Source: Gottfriedia solisilvae (GTDB lineage Bacteria; Bacillota; Bacilli; Bacillales; Bacillaceae_G). From it: a stretch of DNA of 64,000 bases. Made by a program: the position numbers and the translations under genes. Below, piece after piece: positions 25,499 to 33,392 of the stretch. Positions within the stretch are counted from its first letter, which is position 1. Every line of letters begins with the position of its first letter. Under the pieces are notes generated by a model that searched no databases, was not told the origin of the DNA, and was given only the letters and a program-made list of their open reading frames with translations. The stretch spans positions 496,001 through 560,000 of the forward strand of contig NZ_NETJ01000001.1 in assembly GCF_002128405.1 (NCBI RefSeq). Direction: 5' to 3'.

Positions 25499-26581
25499 TT
25501 ATATCGTATTGTGATTTGGTAACGTGACTTGATGCCCCAACGTAATTAGTGACTTAGCAAAGTGTTCAAATTTTGCAAAACGTTGATCATTTGTTTGCCC
25601 CATTTTAAATCGATAATAAATTTGTTGGACAATGACAGCTAGTTTAAAATACGCAAATGCAAGGTAAAAATTTATGTTGGAAACATCTCTACCACTTTTA
25701 ATAGCGTAGGCTTCTATGAATTCTGCTCTTGTCATAAAACCTTTATGAATTGTTACTGAAGGACTACCAAGTCCATATTTCAACAGATCTGGATCATCTT
25801 TTTGTATCCAATAGCTCATCGCAACACCTAAATCAGCAAGTGGATCACCAATCGTTGTCATTTCCCAATCAAATAGACCCACCATTTCTGATAAATCCTG
25901 ATTAAACATGGAATTATTTAACTTGTAATCATAATGGATAATTGCTGCGTCGTGATGATGTGGAACATTTTTTTCAAGCCACTTCATCAGCTGTTCAACT
26001 TCCAAAATATCACTTGTTTTCGCTCTGTTATATCTAGTAATCCATCCATGAACTTGTCGTTCCATGAAATTAGTTGGTTTACTGATTTCTAATAAATTTG
26101 TTTTTTGATAATCAATCGAATGCAGCTCAACGAGTTTTTCAACCATTACATTGGAGATTTTGCTACAATCTTCTTTTGTTACATTTAAGTGGTCGGGAAA
26201 TGCCGTATCAAAAACTTCACCTTTTTTCCTTTCCATCATAAAAAATGGACTACCAACAATTGTTTCGTTTTCTGAATATAGAATAGGTTTAGGAGCGATA
26301 GAATAATGTGGATGAATCTCTGATAAAATTCGAAATTCCCTGCTCATATCATGAGCTTTTGGTGCAACGGGACCAAGAGGTGGACGTCTAAGAACTGCTT
26401 CCCATTCTCCGACTTTCAATAAATAGGTAAGATTTGAATGACCCGCTGAAAACTGTCGAACACTCAACTGTTCATTAGGCAAATCATTTATATGTTTTTT
26501 TAGGAATTCCTGTAATACTGGTATATTTAATTCCTCGCCTCTACGAATCTGTATTGTTTCAGATTCTACTCTCTCCGCCAT
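25499..26581 (-). CDS. APH-fold kinase, ACAD10/11- and LvaA-type; probable 4-hydroxyacyl-CoA kinase
   Basis: Aminoglycoside-phosphotransferase-fold protein of 360 residues. Visible: nucleotide-binding region SAGHSNLTYLL and VLRRPPLGP, family motif MERQVHGWITRYNRAK, Brenner/catalytic loop IIHYDYKLNNSMF (catalytic Asp and Asn), and metal-binding DWEMTTIGDPLADLG. The RRPPxGP and ERQVxxW motifs mark the group that forms the N-terminal half of mammalian ACAD10/ACAD11 and includes Pseudomonas LvaA, known to phosphorylate 4-hydroxyacyl-CoA, not antibiotics. Its regulon encodes the matching ACAD11-like dehydrogenase. The exact substrate is inferred. ATG at 26581 with GGAGGAG. Confidence 0.88.
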   Translation of the reverse strand: MAERVESETIQIRRGEELNIPVLQEFLKKHINDLPNEQLSVRQFSAGHSNLTYLLKVGEWEAVLRRPPLGPVAPKAHDMSREFRILSEIHPHYSIAPKPILYSENETIVGSPFFMMERKKGEVFDTAFPDHLNVTKEDCSKISNVMVEKLVELHSIDYQKTNLLEISKPTNFMERQVHGWITRYNRAKTSDILEVEQLMKWLEKNVPHHHDAAIIHYDYKLNNSMFNQDLSEMVGLFDWEMTTIGDPLADLGVAMSYWIQKDDPDLLKYGLGSPSVTIHKGFMTRAEFIEAYAIKSGRDVSNINFYLAFAYFKLAVIVQQIYYRFKMGQTNDQRFAKFEHFAKSLITLGHQVTLPNHNTI

Positions 26582-26608
26582 CTTACTCCTCCAATGAATC
26601 TATTTTTA

Positions 26609-27010
26609 TTATTTATCTTCTAAATGATTTTCTAATTGAGCTCGAAATAAGTCTGGTATATTTTCACTTCGTTGTTCCTTGAAATTAAAATACACGATGA
26701 TTGCATTTGCTTTCGCAATGAAGACATTCGTTTCTTCACAAGTAATGTCATGCTCAAGTTGAAAGCTTTTACTCCCTATTTTGGAGATATAAGTAGAGAT
26801 TACTAGTTTTTGATTAAAGTAGCCTTGACTAAGGAAATCACATTTCGTCGAAGCTAAAATGAAATTCCAGTCTTGTAGATTCATTCCATATCCTAGTTGT
26901 TGAAAAAACTTGATCCGTGCTTCTTCCAAATAAATGAAGTAGCTCGTATTGTTTATGTGACCAAGCGCATCTGTTTCACAAAATCTAGTCGTGATTGTTA
27001 ATTTTTCCAT
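26609..27010 (-). CDS. Acyl-CoA thioesterase (4HBT hot-dog family)
   Basis: 133-residue hot-dog protein of the YbgC/4-hydroxybenzoyl-CoA thioesterase class: RFCETDALGHINNTSYFIYLEEARIKFFQQLGY has the catalytic Asp (ETDALGHINN) and following helix. It hydrolyses acyl-CoA, probably to recycle CoA in the pathway. First gene of the downstream operon, directly behind operator copy A (27052-27069), and followed by the kinase. ATG at 27010 with a weak GTAGGGATAAA ribosome binding site. Confidence 0.86.
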   Translation of the reverse strand: MEKLTITTRFCETDALGHINNTSYFIYLEEARIKFFQQLGYGMNLQDWNFILASTKCDFLSQGYFNQKLVISTYISKIGSKSFQLEHDITCEETNVFIAKANAIIVYFNFKEQRSENIPDLFRAQLENHLEDK

Positions 27011-27051
27011 TTTATCCCTACTTTTTTATTAGTCTATGATTCAAAAAGGAA

Positions 27052-27069
27052 ATACTAACTAGTCGGTAT
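27052..27069 (-). promoter_or_regulatory. TetR-type operator, copy A
   Basis: ATACTAACTAGTCGGTAT, symmetric at 14 of 18 positions, located 42 bp upstream of the thioesterase start. Almost the same palindrome recurs at 31488-31505 and 33194-33211 and nowhere else noticed in the window. Copies A and B also share the flanking AATTACATACC (minus strand). A -35-like TTAAAC lies about 12 bp upstream. Confidence 0.75.
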
Positions 27070-27112
27070 GTAATTCGTTTAAGTAAAGTAGGAGAGATGA
27101 GCTCCCCTACAA

Positions 27113-27676
27113 CTAAACTTCAATACCTTTAAAAACCATTTCAGTAAAAATTTCTGCTAATTGATGATCATCTATTGAACCCTCAGGATTAAACCATTGA
27201 TAGCTCCAATTCGTAATACCTAAAATACCAAAGGTAACGATTGGCACATTCAAACTTGCTCTTAATTCTCCGCTTGCAATTCCTTCATTTAATAGGTTTT
27301 CAATATTAAATCGATATTGATCCCTCTTTGGATTAATTTTATCCAAACTTTCAGGACTTAAGTGTCGCATTTCCCTGAAAAATACTTTTGCACTTGCACC
27401 TTGTTTTTTGATATCTAGTATTGATAAATGAATGATACTAAACAATTTTTCTTTAAAGCTTTTGCCATGATCATCAAGTATTTTCATTTGTTTCGTTAAT
27501 AAATCATCAATATAACGAAGGTGAATTTCCATCAGAAGCTCCTCTTTACTAGAGAAGTAATAATAGAAAGTGCCTTTCGTTACGCCAATAGATTCGACGA
27601 TATCCTGAATGGAAGTGACTGTAAATCCTTTTTTATCAAATAATTGTATTGAGTGTTCTGTAATTTTCTCTTTCAT
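27113..27676 (-). CDS. TetR-family transcriptional repressor of the acyl-CoA regulon
   Basis: TetR protein of 187 residues. The N-terminal HTH reads FDKKGFTVTSIQDIVESIGVTKGTFYYYFSSKEELL; the helical C-terminal ligand domain (about 60-187) resembles YsiA/FadR-type acyl-CoA-sensing regulators (GASAKVFFREMRHL, ILGITNWSYQWF). It lies between the ligase gene and the thioesterase operon, so it is the obvious candidate to bind the three palindromes; acyl-CoA as inducer is inferred. ATG at 27676 follows a weak GAGGATTTCC. An extended -10 promoter (TGGTATAAT, minus strand 27712-27720) gives it its own transcript. Confidence 0.9.
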   Translation of the reverse strand: MKEKITEHSIQLFDKKGFTVTSIQDIVESIGVTKGTFYYYFSSKEELLMEIHLRYIDDLLTKQMKILDDHGKSFKEKLFSIIHLSILDIKKQGASAKVFFREMRHLSPESLDKINPKRDQYRFNIENLLNEGIASGELRASLNVPIVTFGILGITNWSYQWFNPEGSIDDHQLAEIFTEMVFKGIEV

Positions 27677-27711
27677 TGGAAATCCTCACAATCTAAAAAA
27701 ATATCACTTGA

Positions 27712-27790
27712 ATTATACCATAATCTATTCTCGTGAAAGTTTAAAAAACAGAATCTTCTTTACTTTTAACAATGTCCGAATTCGTACATT
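27712..27790 (-). promoter_or_regulatory. tetR promoter region with a near-perfect 20-bp palindrome
   Basis: Extended -10 TGGTATAAT at 27712-27720 (minus). Farther upstream, AATGTCCGAATTCGTACATT (27771-27790) is symmetric at 18 of 20 positions and overlaps the stop codon of the ligase gene. It differs from the three regulon palindromes, has no U-tract on the minus strand, and so looks more like an operator for another protein than a terminator. Confidence 0.45.
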
Positions 27791-29408
27791 ATACTGTTTT
27801 AGAATTTTCGGTTTCTCTCAGTGCTCTACGTAATATTTTTCCAACATTTGTTTTTGGTAATTGATCTCGAAATTCAATCATTTTTGGTACTTTATATGAT
27901 GAAAGATTACTTTGACAAAATTGTAGAATCTCATCCTCAGACGTGTTTTCACCGACTTTTAATACGATGACAGCTTTTACAGTTTCACCTCTATAAGTAT
28001 CAGGTACACCTATGACTACTGCTTCTTGTACACTCGGGTGTTCATATAAGATTTCTTCTATTTCTCGTGGATAAATATTATAACCACTTGCAATAATCAT
28101 GTCTTTTTTCCGATCAACAATTGAAAGATATCCTTCATCATCAATTCGAGAAATATCTCCTGTAAATAACCATCCATCTTTTAACGTATGAGCTGTCTCC
28201 TCAGGCATATTCCAATATCCTTTCATGACTTGTGGACCTTTTACAATTAATTCTCCAACTTCACCTACTGGAACTTCCACCGTACCTGTTGCTAGATCTA
28301 CAATTTTATAATCAGTCGAAGGTAGTCCAAAACCAACTGTACCTGGTTTACGTTCTGCAAATGCAGGATTACAATGTGTAGTAGGCGATGCTTCTGATAA
28401 TCCGTAACCTTCCAATATTTTTGCGCCTGTTTTCTTTTCAAATTGATTAATCAATTCTACAGGCATTGGTGCACTTCCACTATTGCACACTTTAATACAA
28501 TCAATTCCATAATTTTCTGCATCTGGATGATTAATAATTGCAACATACATTGTAGGTACACCAGGAAAAAGTGTTGGTTGTTTATTTTTTATTGTTGTTA
28601 AAACCTCCATGACGTCAAAACGTGGAAGGATGATCATTTCATTTGCCATTAGAATTGAAAGATTCATACTAATGTTCATACCATAGACATGGAAAAATGG
28701 AATAACCGATAAACTGCGCTCCTTTGCAATCTCAATACTGCCTTTAAAGAATTCTTGCGATTGCATTACATTTGCTAATAAATTGCGGTGAGTAAGCATA
28801 ACACCTTTGGATCTCCCCGTCGTACCACCTGTGTACTGAAGTACGGCTATGTCTTCACTTGGATCAATCGAAATAGGCAAAACGATTCCATTTCCTTCAG
28901 TTAAAAAGTTTTCAAATGTTGTATGACCATCAAAACTTTCTTCTGTTTGGGTTAAATTGACGACAATAACCTTACGTAGCTTTGTTTCCGGTAAAATAGC
29001 CTTTACTAGTGGATAAAGACTCCCTAATACAATCATTGTTTCTGATTCAGAATCATTCAACAAATGCTTGAGCTCTCGTGCTACACTCATAGGATTTACC
29101 TGAGTTACGATTGCACCTGTCGATAAAATACCATAGAAAGAAATGACATATTGAGGACAATTTGGCAACATTATGGCTACTCGATCGCCTTTTTGGATAC
29201 CGTTTTTTTGTAATGATGAGGCGAATGCCTTTACTGCGTTTTGAACTTCTTTAAATGACAACTTCTTATGATAGAAAGTAATACTTGTATGATTAGGATA
29301 TTTTGAAACAGTATCTTGTAAGATTTGAGGAATTGATTTGTCTGGAATTGTGATTTCTGGTGCAATATGCTGTGGATAGTGGGAATACCATATTTTATTC
29401 GAATTCAT
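27789..29408 (-). CDS. Long- or medium-chain acyl-CoA ligase (AMP-forming)
   Basis: Adenylate-forming enzyme of 539 residues that activates carboxylic acids to acyl-CoA with ATP. Motifs: P-loop-like YTGGTTGRSKGVMLTHRN, GYGLSEASPTTHCNP (A5), GWLFTGDISRIDDEGYLSIVDRKKDMII (A7-A8, FACS hinge), GYNIYPREIEEIL and catalytic Lys PKTNVGKILRRALRE (A10). It is the only ligase of the regulon and so should define its entry substrate, an unknown fatty or hydroxy acid. ATG at 29408 with GGAGGGTAT. Co-transcribed with the ACAD11-like and SDR genes. Confidence 0.9.
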   Translation of the reverse strand: MNSNKIWYSHYPQHIAPEITIPDKSIPQILQDTVSKYPNHTSITFYHKKLSFKEVQNAVKAFASSLQKNGIQKGDRVAIMLPNCPQYVISFYGILSTGAIVTQVNPMSVARELKHLLNDSESETMIVLGSLYPLVKAILPETKLRKVIVVNLTQTEESFDGHTTFENFLTEGNGIVLPISIDPSEDIAVLQYTGGTTGRSKGVMLTHRNLLANVMQSQEFFKGSIEIAKERSLSVIPFFHVYGMNISMNLSILMANEMIILPRFDVMEVLTTIKNKQPTLFPGVPTMYVAIINHPDAENYGIDCIKVCNSGSAPMPVELINQFEKKTGAKILEGYGLSEASPTTHCNPAFAERKPGTVGFGLPSTDYKIVDLATGTVEVPVGEVGELIVKGPQVMKGYWNMPEETAHTLKDGWLFTGDISRIDDEGYLSIVDRKKDMIIASGYNIYPREIEEILYEHPSVQEAVVIGVPDTYRGETVKAVIVLKVGENTSEDEILQFCQSNLSSYKVPKMIEFRDQLPKTNVGKILRRALRETENSKTV

Positions 29409-29461
29409 TTTATACCCTCCAATGTTATAAAAATCTATTCAATACATGAAACATGTAAACC

Positions 29462-30214
29462 TTAAAATATTAATCCCCCACCATCAACAGGAAGTGTAAC
29501 ACCTGTTATAAAAGAGGCTTCATCAGACGCTAAAAATAACGCGACAGCTGCAACTTCATCTGGATTCCCGACTCTTCCAAGTGCATTTGCTTTAGAAATA
29601 ATCGGCCATTTTCGCTCATCTTTTTTCCACATATCAATAATATTTGTATCAATTACACCTGGGGCTATAGCATTAACTCTAATTTGATACTTTCCATACT
29701 CTAAAGCGGCATTTTGTGTTAATAATACAACCCCACCTTTAGACGCATTATACGCACTGACTAGTTTTCTACCTCTTAAACCTAGTAAGCTTGATGTATT
29801 AATGATTACGCCATTTCCTGATTTGATTAATTCAGGCACAGCATATTTAATTCCTAAAAATACACTTTTTAAGTTAATATCTATGACAGAATCCCATTCG
29901 TCTTCTTCTAAATCTACACTTCGAACCTCAGAGTTACCAACCCCTGCATTATTAAACAAAATATCAAGTCCACCATATTGCTCTACAGTTACGCTTATCA
30001 AGTTTTGAACGCTATTTTTGTCACTTACATCTGTTTGAACAAAAATTGCATTCCCATTTTGCTCCCTAATGAGTCGAGCAGTTTCTTCCCCAGTTATTTC
30101 ATTTCGATCAGCTATGACAATCTTTGAACCTTCTTTTGCGAACCTGATAGCAGTAGATCGACCGATTCCTCCTCCACCACCAGTTATGATTGAGACCTTA
30201 TCCTTTAATCTCAT
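29462..30214 (-). CDS. Short-chain dehydrogenase/reductase (second copy)
   Basis: SDR of 250 residues: TGGGGGIGRSTA (cofactor), DVSD, NNAGVGN, INTSSLLGLRG with catalytic Ser, YNASKGGVVLL with Tyr and Lys, and C-terminal FITGVTLPVDGG. The acidic residue after beta-2 (IADRNE) suggests NAD(H). Lies between the ACAD11-like dehydrogenase and the ligase, 20 bp downstream of the former. It may oxidise a hydroxyacyl-CoA intermediate of the same pathway; the substrate is not visible. Confidence 0.88.
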   Translation of the reverse strand: MRLKDKVSIITGGGGGIGRSTAIRFAKEGSKIVIADRNEITGEETARLIREQNGNAIFVQTDVSDKNSVQNLISVTVEQYGGLDILFNNAGVGNSEVRSVDLEEDEWDSVIDINLKSVFLGIKYAVPELIKSGNGVIINTSSLLGLRGRKLVSAYNASKGGVVLLTQNAALEYGKYQIRVNAIAPGVIDTNIIDMWKKDERKWPIISKANALGRVGNPDEVAAVALFLASDEASFITGVTLPVDGGGLIF

Positions 30215-30233
30215 GTTTTATCACCCATCATCT

Positions 30234-31472
30234 CTATTTTTCAACCGATACAAATTGATTAGATGTTTGGTATTTTCGTAGTTCAAGTTTAGCTATCTGT
30301 GCTCGGTGTACTTCATCTGGTCCATCAGCTAATCGTAATGTTCTAGCATTCGCCCATTGCGCTGCTAGAGTAAAGTCATTTGATACACCTGCTGCACCAA
30401 ATGCTTGTATCGCACGATCAATCACATTAAGGGCCATTGAAGGAGCTACTACTTTAATCATCGCAATCTCCGCTTTTGCGGCTTTATTGCCGACTGTGTC
30501 CATCATATATGCTGCTTTTAATGTTAGTAATCTAGCTTGCTCAATTTCAATTCTAGAGTTTGCAATCCATTCTTGAATCACACCTTGATTGGCAATTGGT
30601 TTTCCAAAAGCAACACGACTTTGAACACGCTTACATAATTCTTCAAGTGCTCGTTCAGCTGCACCAATCAATCTCATACAGTGATGAATTCGTCCTGGAC
30701 CTAATCGTCCTTGGGCAATTGCAAAGCCTTTGCCCTCACCCCAAATCATATTACTTTTCGGTACTTTTACATTCGTGAAAGTAATTTCTGCATGACCATG
30801 TGGTGCATGATCATATCCGAAAACTGGTAGCATTCTTTCAATCTTTACACCTGGTGTATTTAATGGTACAAGAATCATAGACTGCTGTTCATGTCGGTTT
30901 GCTTCAGGATTAGTTTTTCCCATTACAATCGCAAGTCTGCAGCGCGGATCCCCAGCTCCCGAAGACCACCATTTTCTTGCATTAATGATATAATAATCAC
31001 CTTCATTTTGAATGCTAGCTTCTATATTAGTAGCATCGGATGAAGCAACATCAGGCTCAGTCATGGAAAAACATGAACGAATTTCACCTGATAGTAAAGG
31101 TGTAAGCCATCTTTCTTTTTGTTCTTCTGTACCATATCTTTCTAGAACTTCCATATTCCCAGTGTCTGGTGCACTACAATTAAATACTTCTGGACCAATT
31201 AATGAACGCCCCATAATTTCACATAAAGGTGCATATTCTAAATTTGTTAATCCTGCCCCGTAGTTGCTGTCTGGTAGAAATAAATTCCAAAGCCCTTCTT
31301 GCTTAGCCTTAGCTTTTAATTCTTCAATAATTGGAGGCACATCACTCCATCTAGTTTCTTGTTGATTCAATTGCTCTTCATATAATTGCTCATTTGGATA
31401 AACATACTGATCCATAAATGTTTTCAATCTGCTCTGAAGCTCTTGTACTTTTGATGAATATAAAAAATCCAT
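30234..31472 (-). CDS. ACAD10/11-type acyl-CoA dehydrogenase (LvaC-like)
   Basis: 412-residue flavoprotein. The sequence matches the C-terminal dehydrogenase half of mammalian ACAD11 from memory: [81 protein letters not shown] and [14 protein letters not shown]. Asp replaces the usual catalytic Glu (ADGP versus YEGT). In ACAD10/11 and LvaC this enzyme acts on a 4-phosphoacyl-CoA made by a dedicated kinase and yields enoyl-CoA; that kinase type is at 25499-26581 of the same regulon. ATG at 31472 after AAAGGAATGAG; operator copy B is just upstream. Confidence 0.9.
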   Translation of the reverse strand: MDFLYSSKVQELQSRLKTFMDQYVYPNEQLYEEQLNQQETRWSDVPPIIEELKAKAKQEGLWNLFLPDSNYGAGLTNLEYAPLCEIMGRSLIGPEVFNCSAPDTGNMEVLERYGTEEQKERWLTPLLSGEIRSCFSMTEPDVASSDATNIEASIQNEGDYYIINARKWWSSGAGDPRCRLAIVMGKTNPEANRHEQQSMILVPLNTPGVKIERMLPVFGYDHAPHGHAEITFTNVKVPKSNMIWGEGKGFAIAQGRLGPGRIHHCMRLIGAAERALEELCKRVQSRVAFGKPIANQGVIQEWIANSRIEIEQARLLTLKAAYMMDTVGNKAAKAEIAMIKVVAPSMALNVIDRAIQAFGAAGVSNDFTLAAQWANARTLRLADGPDEVHRAQIAKLELRKYQTSNQFVSVEK

Positions 31473-31487
31473 TTACTCATTCCTTTC

Positions 31488-31505
31488 ATACTAACTAGTT
31501 GGTAT
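31488..31505 (-). promoter_or_regulatory. TetR-type operator, copy B
   Basis: ATACTAACTAGTTGGTAT, 15 bp upstream of the ACAD11-like start codon. On the minus strand TTGAAA lies 14 bp before it, so the operator covers the expected -10 region. Confidence 0.75.
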
Positions 31506-31545
31506 GTAATTTATTTCAATAATAATCTTTTTCTAGAGAACTTTA

Positions 31546-32298
31546 TTAAAAAGCAGTTTTCTCAGAAAGTTTCACATCCACTATCCTTTTTCCATTTTCC
31601 ATCATCGGTACAACGTTAAATATACTTTTTTGGCTAACAAAATGAAGTTCTGCTTCAAAACCATAGTTCACCATCATTTTACCTACTCTAGATTCTGCTA
31701 ATATCTCAATCTCTTTTTCTTTAAAACTTCTATAAAAATGTAATGCAGCTAAAGAAGAATCAGTCATTTCTAATTGAATCGATTCACTTAAAAGACAATC
31801 TATAAAATAACCCGCTCCATAAAAGTCTTCAATATTAAAATGGCCAAATGACCCTGCACAAACTAAAATAATTGTTTCATCATCATAAGTTTGACGAATA
31901 TGATTTACAACAGATTTACTGTTCAGAATCGAAGCCGCATACACTTTTTTCGCAGCCTGTGCATTTTTAAGTGCGATCGTTCCATTTGTAGTTGATAAAA
32001 TGATTGTTTTTTTGTTTACTACACTTCTTAGCGCTAAAGGATTAGGCGAATGAAAACCGTCTAAAGTTGCACCATTATATTCTCCAATTAGAATCGCTTC
32101 ATTATTTTTTATTCCTTCTGAGATTTCTACTGCTTCTTTTCCATTTAGTACAGGAATTACTTCTTTTGCTCCAAATTCCAACGTGGCAGTGATTGTAGAG
32201 GTTGCTAGTAAAATATCGAAAACAACAACTGTTTTATTCCCGCTTAGTTTTTGTTGATTCATTTCTTCTTTTTTCATTAATAAATGAATTTTTGTCAT
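31546..32298 (-). CDS. ComB-family phosphatase (2-phosphosulfolactate phosphatase-like)
   Basis: 250-residue ComB-family protein, cytosolic. The family segments are FDILLATSTITATLEFGA, TTNGTIALKNAQAAKKVYAAS and LVCAGSFGHFNIEDFYGAG. The segment GFHSPNPLAL departs from the usual GFDLGNSP-type motif, so substrate preference may have changed. ComB enzymes remove phosphate from 2-phosphosulfolactate (coenzyme M precursor; sulfolactate in Bacillus spores). No comA or other sulfolactate gene is nearby; instead it is co-transcribed with an SDR inside a TetR-controlled acyl-CoA regulon, so the physiological substrate is an open question. Confidence 0.82.
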   Translation of the reverse strand: MTKIHLLMKKEEMNQQKLSGNKTVVVFDILLATSTITATLEFGAKEVIPVLNGKEAVEISEGIKNNEAILIGEYNGATLDGFHSPNPLALRSVVNKKTIILSTTNGTIALKNAQAAKKVYAASILNSKSVVNHIRQTYDDETIILVCAGSFGHFNIEDFYGAGYFIDCLLSESIQLEMTDSSLAALHFYRSFKEKEIEILAESRVGKMMVNYGFEAELHFVSQKSIFNVVPMMENGKRIVDVKLSEKTAF

Positions 32299-32334
32299 TA
32301 TTAAACTCCTTTTTTAACAAGAAATCTCAACAAA

Positions 32335-33108
32335 TTACATAACTGAAGAACCACCGTCTACTACTAAAATTGCTCCTGTCACAAAGTCTGAAGCTGGTGC
32401 AGCTAAAAATAGTGCAGCCCCTTTTAAATCATTTTCAGATCCGAACTTTCTCAAAGGTGTTCCCTCCAAGATTTCCTCACCACCATGTGCGATCACATCT
32501 TTTGACATCTTAGTTGGAAAGAAACCAGGTGCAATCGCATTTACATGAACCCCACGCGAGCCCCATTTGACTGCCAAATCTCTTGTTAAATTAACAACTG
32601 CTCCTTTACTTGCACTATAGCCAACTGCATCTAAATATTTTGGATTTGTACCTTGCAATCCTGCAACTGAAGCAATATTTATGATTTTCCCACTGTTTTG
32701 TTCAAGCATGATTTTTCCTACTGCTTGAGACATAATAAATGTTCCAGTCACATTTACATTTAATACTTTATGCCAAGCCTCTAACGGCATATCTTCAGCA
32801 GGCGCACCCCAGGAAGCACCACTATTATTGACTAATATATCAATACTGCCAAATTTTTCTTTCGTTTGATTGACAACATTTTTAACATCTTCAGGGTTTG
32901 TAACATCACATTTAATAGCTAGCGCTTCAACCCCGATGCTTTTCAATTCTTCACTTACTTCTTTACAAGCATTTTCATTCCTAGAACATAAAACAACGTT
33001 TGCACCTGCTTCAGCGAAACCTTTTGCAATCTGCTCGCCAAGACCTCTACCACCACCAGTCACAATTGCCACTTTACCAGTTAAGTCAAACAATTCTTTT
33101 ACATGCAT
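32335..33108 (-). CDS. Short-chain dehydrogenase/reductase (third copy, regulon unit C)
   Basis: SDR of 257 residues: TGGGRGLGEQIA, cofactor-selective CSRNE after beta-2 (Ser-Arg, favouring NADP(H)), NNSGASWG, IASVAGLQG, YSASKGAVVNL with catalytic Tyr/Lys, and FVTGAILVVDGG. Resembles gluconate 5-dehydrogenase-like and 3-oxoacyl reductase-like SDRs. First gene of the unit with comB; the ATG at 33108 has GGAGGTTATCGG upstream, and a clear promoter with operator C precedes. The different cofactor motif suggests a step distinct from those of the other two SDRs. Confidence 0.88.
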   Translation of the reverse strand: MHVKELFDLTGKVAIVTGGGRGLGEQIAKGFAEAGANVVLCSRNENACKEVSEELKSIGVEALAIKCDVTNPEDVKNVVNQTKEKFGSIDILVNNSGASWGAPAEDMPLEAWHKVLNVNVTGTFIMSQAVGKIMLEQNSGKIINIASVAGLQGTNPKYLDAVGYSASKGAVVNLTRDLAVKWGSRGVHVNAIAPGFFPTKMSKDVIAHGGEEILEGTPLRKFGSENDLKGAALFLAAPASDFVTGAILVVDGGSSVM

Positions 33109-33132
33109 TCCGATAACCTCCTAATTACGAAA

Positions 33133-33146
33133 TAAAAACGCTTAAG
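33133..33146. promoter_or_regulatory. Weak cre-like (CcpA) site in the leader of unit C
   Basis: TAAAAACGCTTAAG matches about 11 of 14 positions of the CcpA operator consensus and lies between the promoter of unit C and its first gene, a roadblock position. Weak evidence. Confidence 0.25.
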
Positions 33147-33193
33147 TAAGATTCTGTATGGATCAATGTCATAAAAATAAAACATACATTAAG

Positions 33194-33251
33194 ATACTAA
33201 CCAGTCGGTATGTTGTAATTACATCATACAAAATAAATTCTGAATATTCAA
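33194..33251 (-). promoter_or_regulatory. Promoter of unit C with TetR-type operator copy C
   Basis: Minus strand TTGAAT (33246-33251), 17-bp spacer, TATGAT (33223-33228). The palindrome ATACTAACCAGTCGGTAT (33194-33211) begins 11 bp downstream of the -10, covering the transcription start. The spacing supports repression by a TetR protein. Confidence 0.75.
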
Positions 33252-33315
33252 TAAAAAAATCTATGAATCTATTTTTGATTAATATACTTATATTCAATTG
33301 AGTGACATTCCATAC

Positions 33316-33348
33316 AAAAAACCATTTCTAATAAGTAGAAATGGCTTT
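33316..33348 (-). terminator. Terminator of the HAD-DUF2785 unit
   Basis: Stem CCATTTCT / AGAAATGG (7-nt loop), followed on the minus strand by TTTTTTG. Confidence 0.75.
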
Positions 33349-33392
33349 CGTGTAAATACAAACTATAAAAATTGATAGAAATAATCTTAATA

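Noticed and set aside
25499-26581. Aminoglycoside resistance gene
   Set aside because: The APH fold is present, but the RRPPLGP and ERQVHGW motifs and the acyl-CoA context mark an acyl-CoA kinase.
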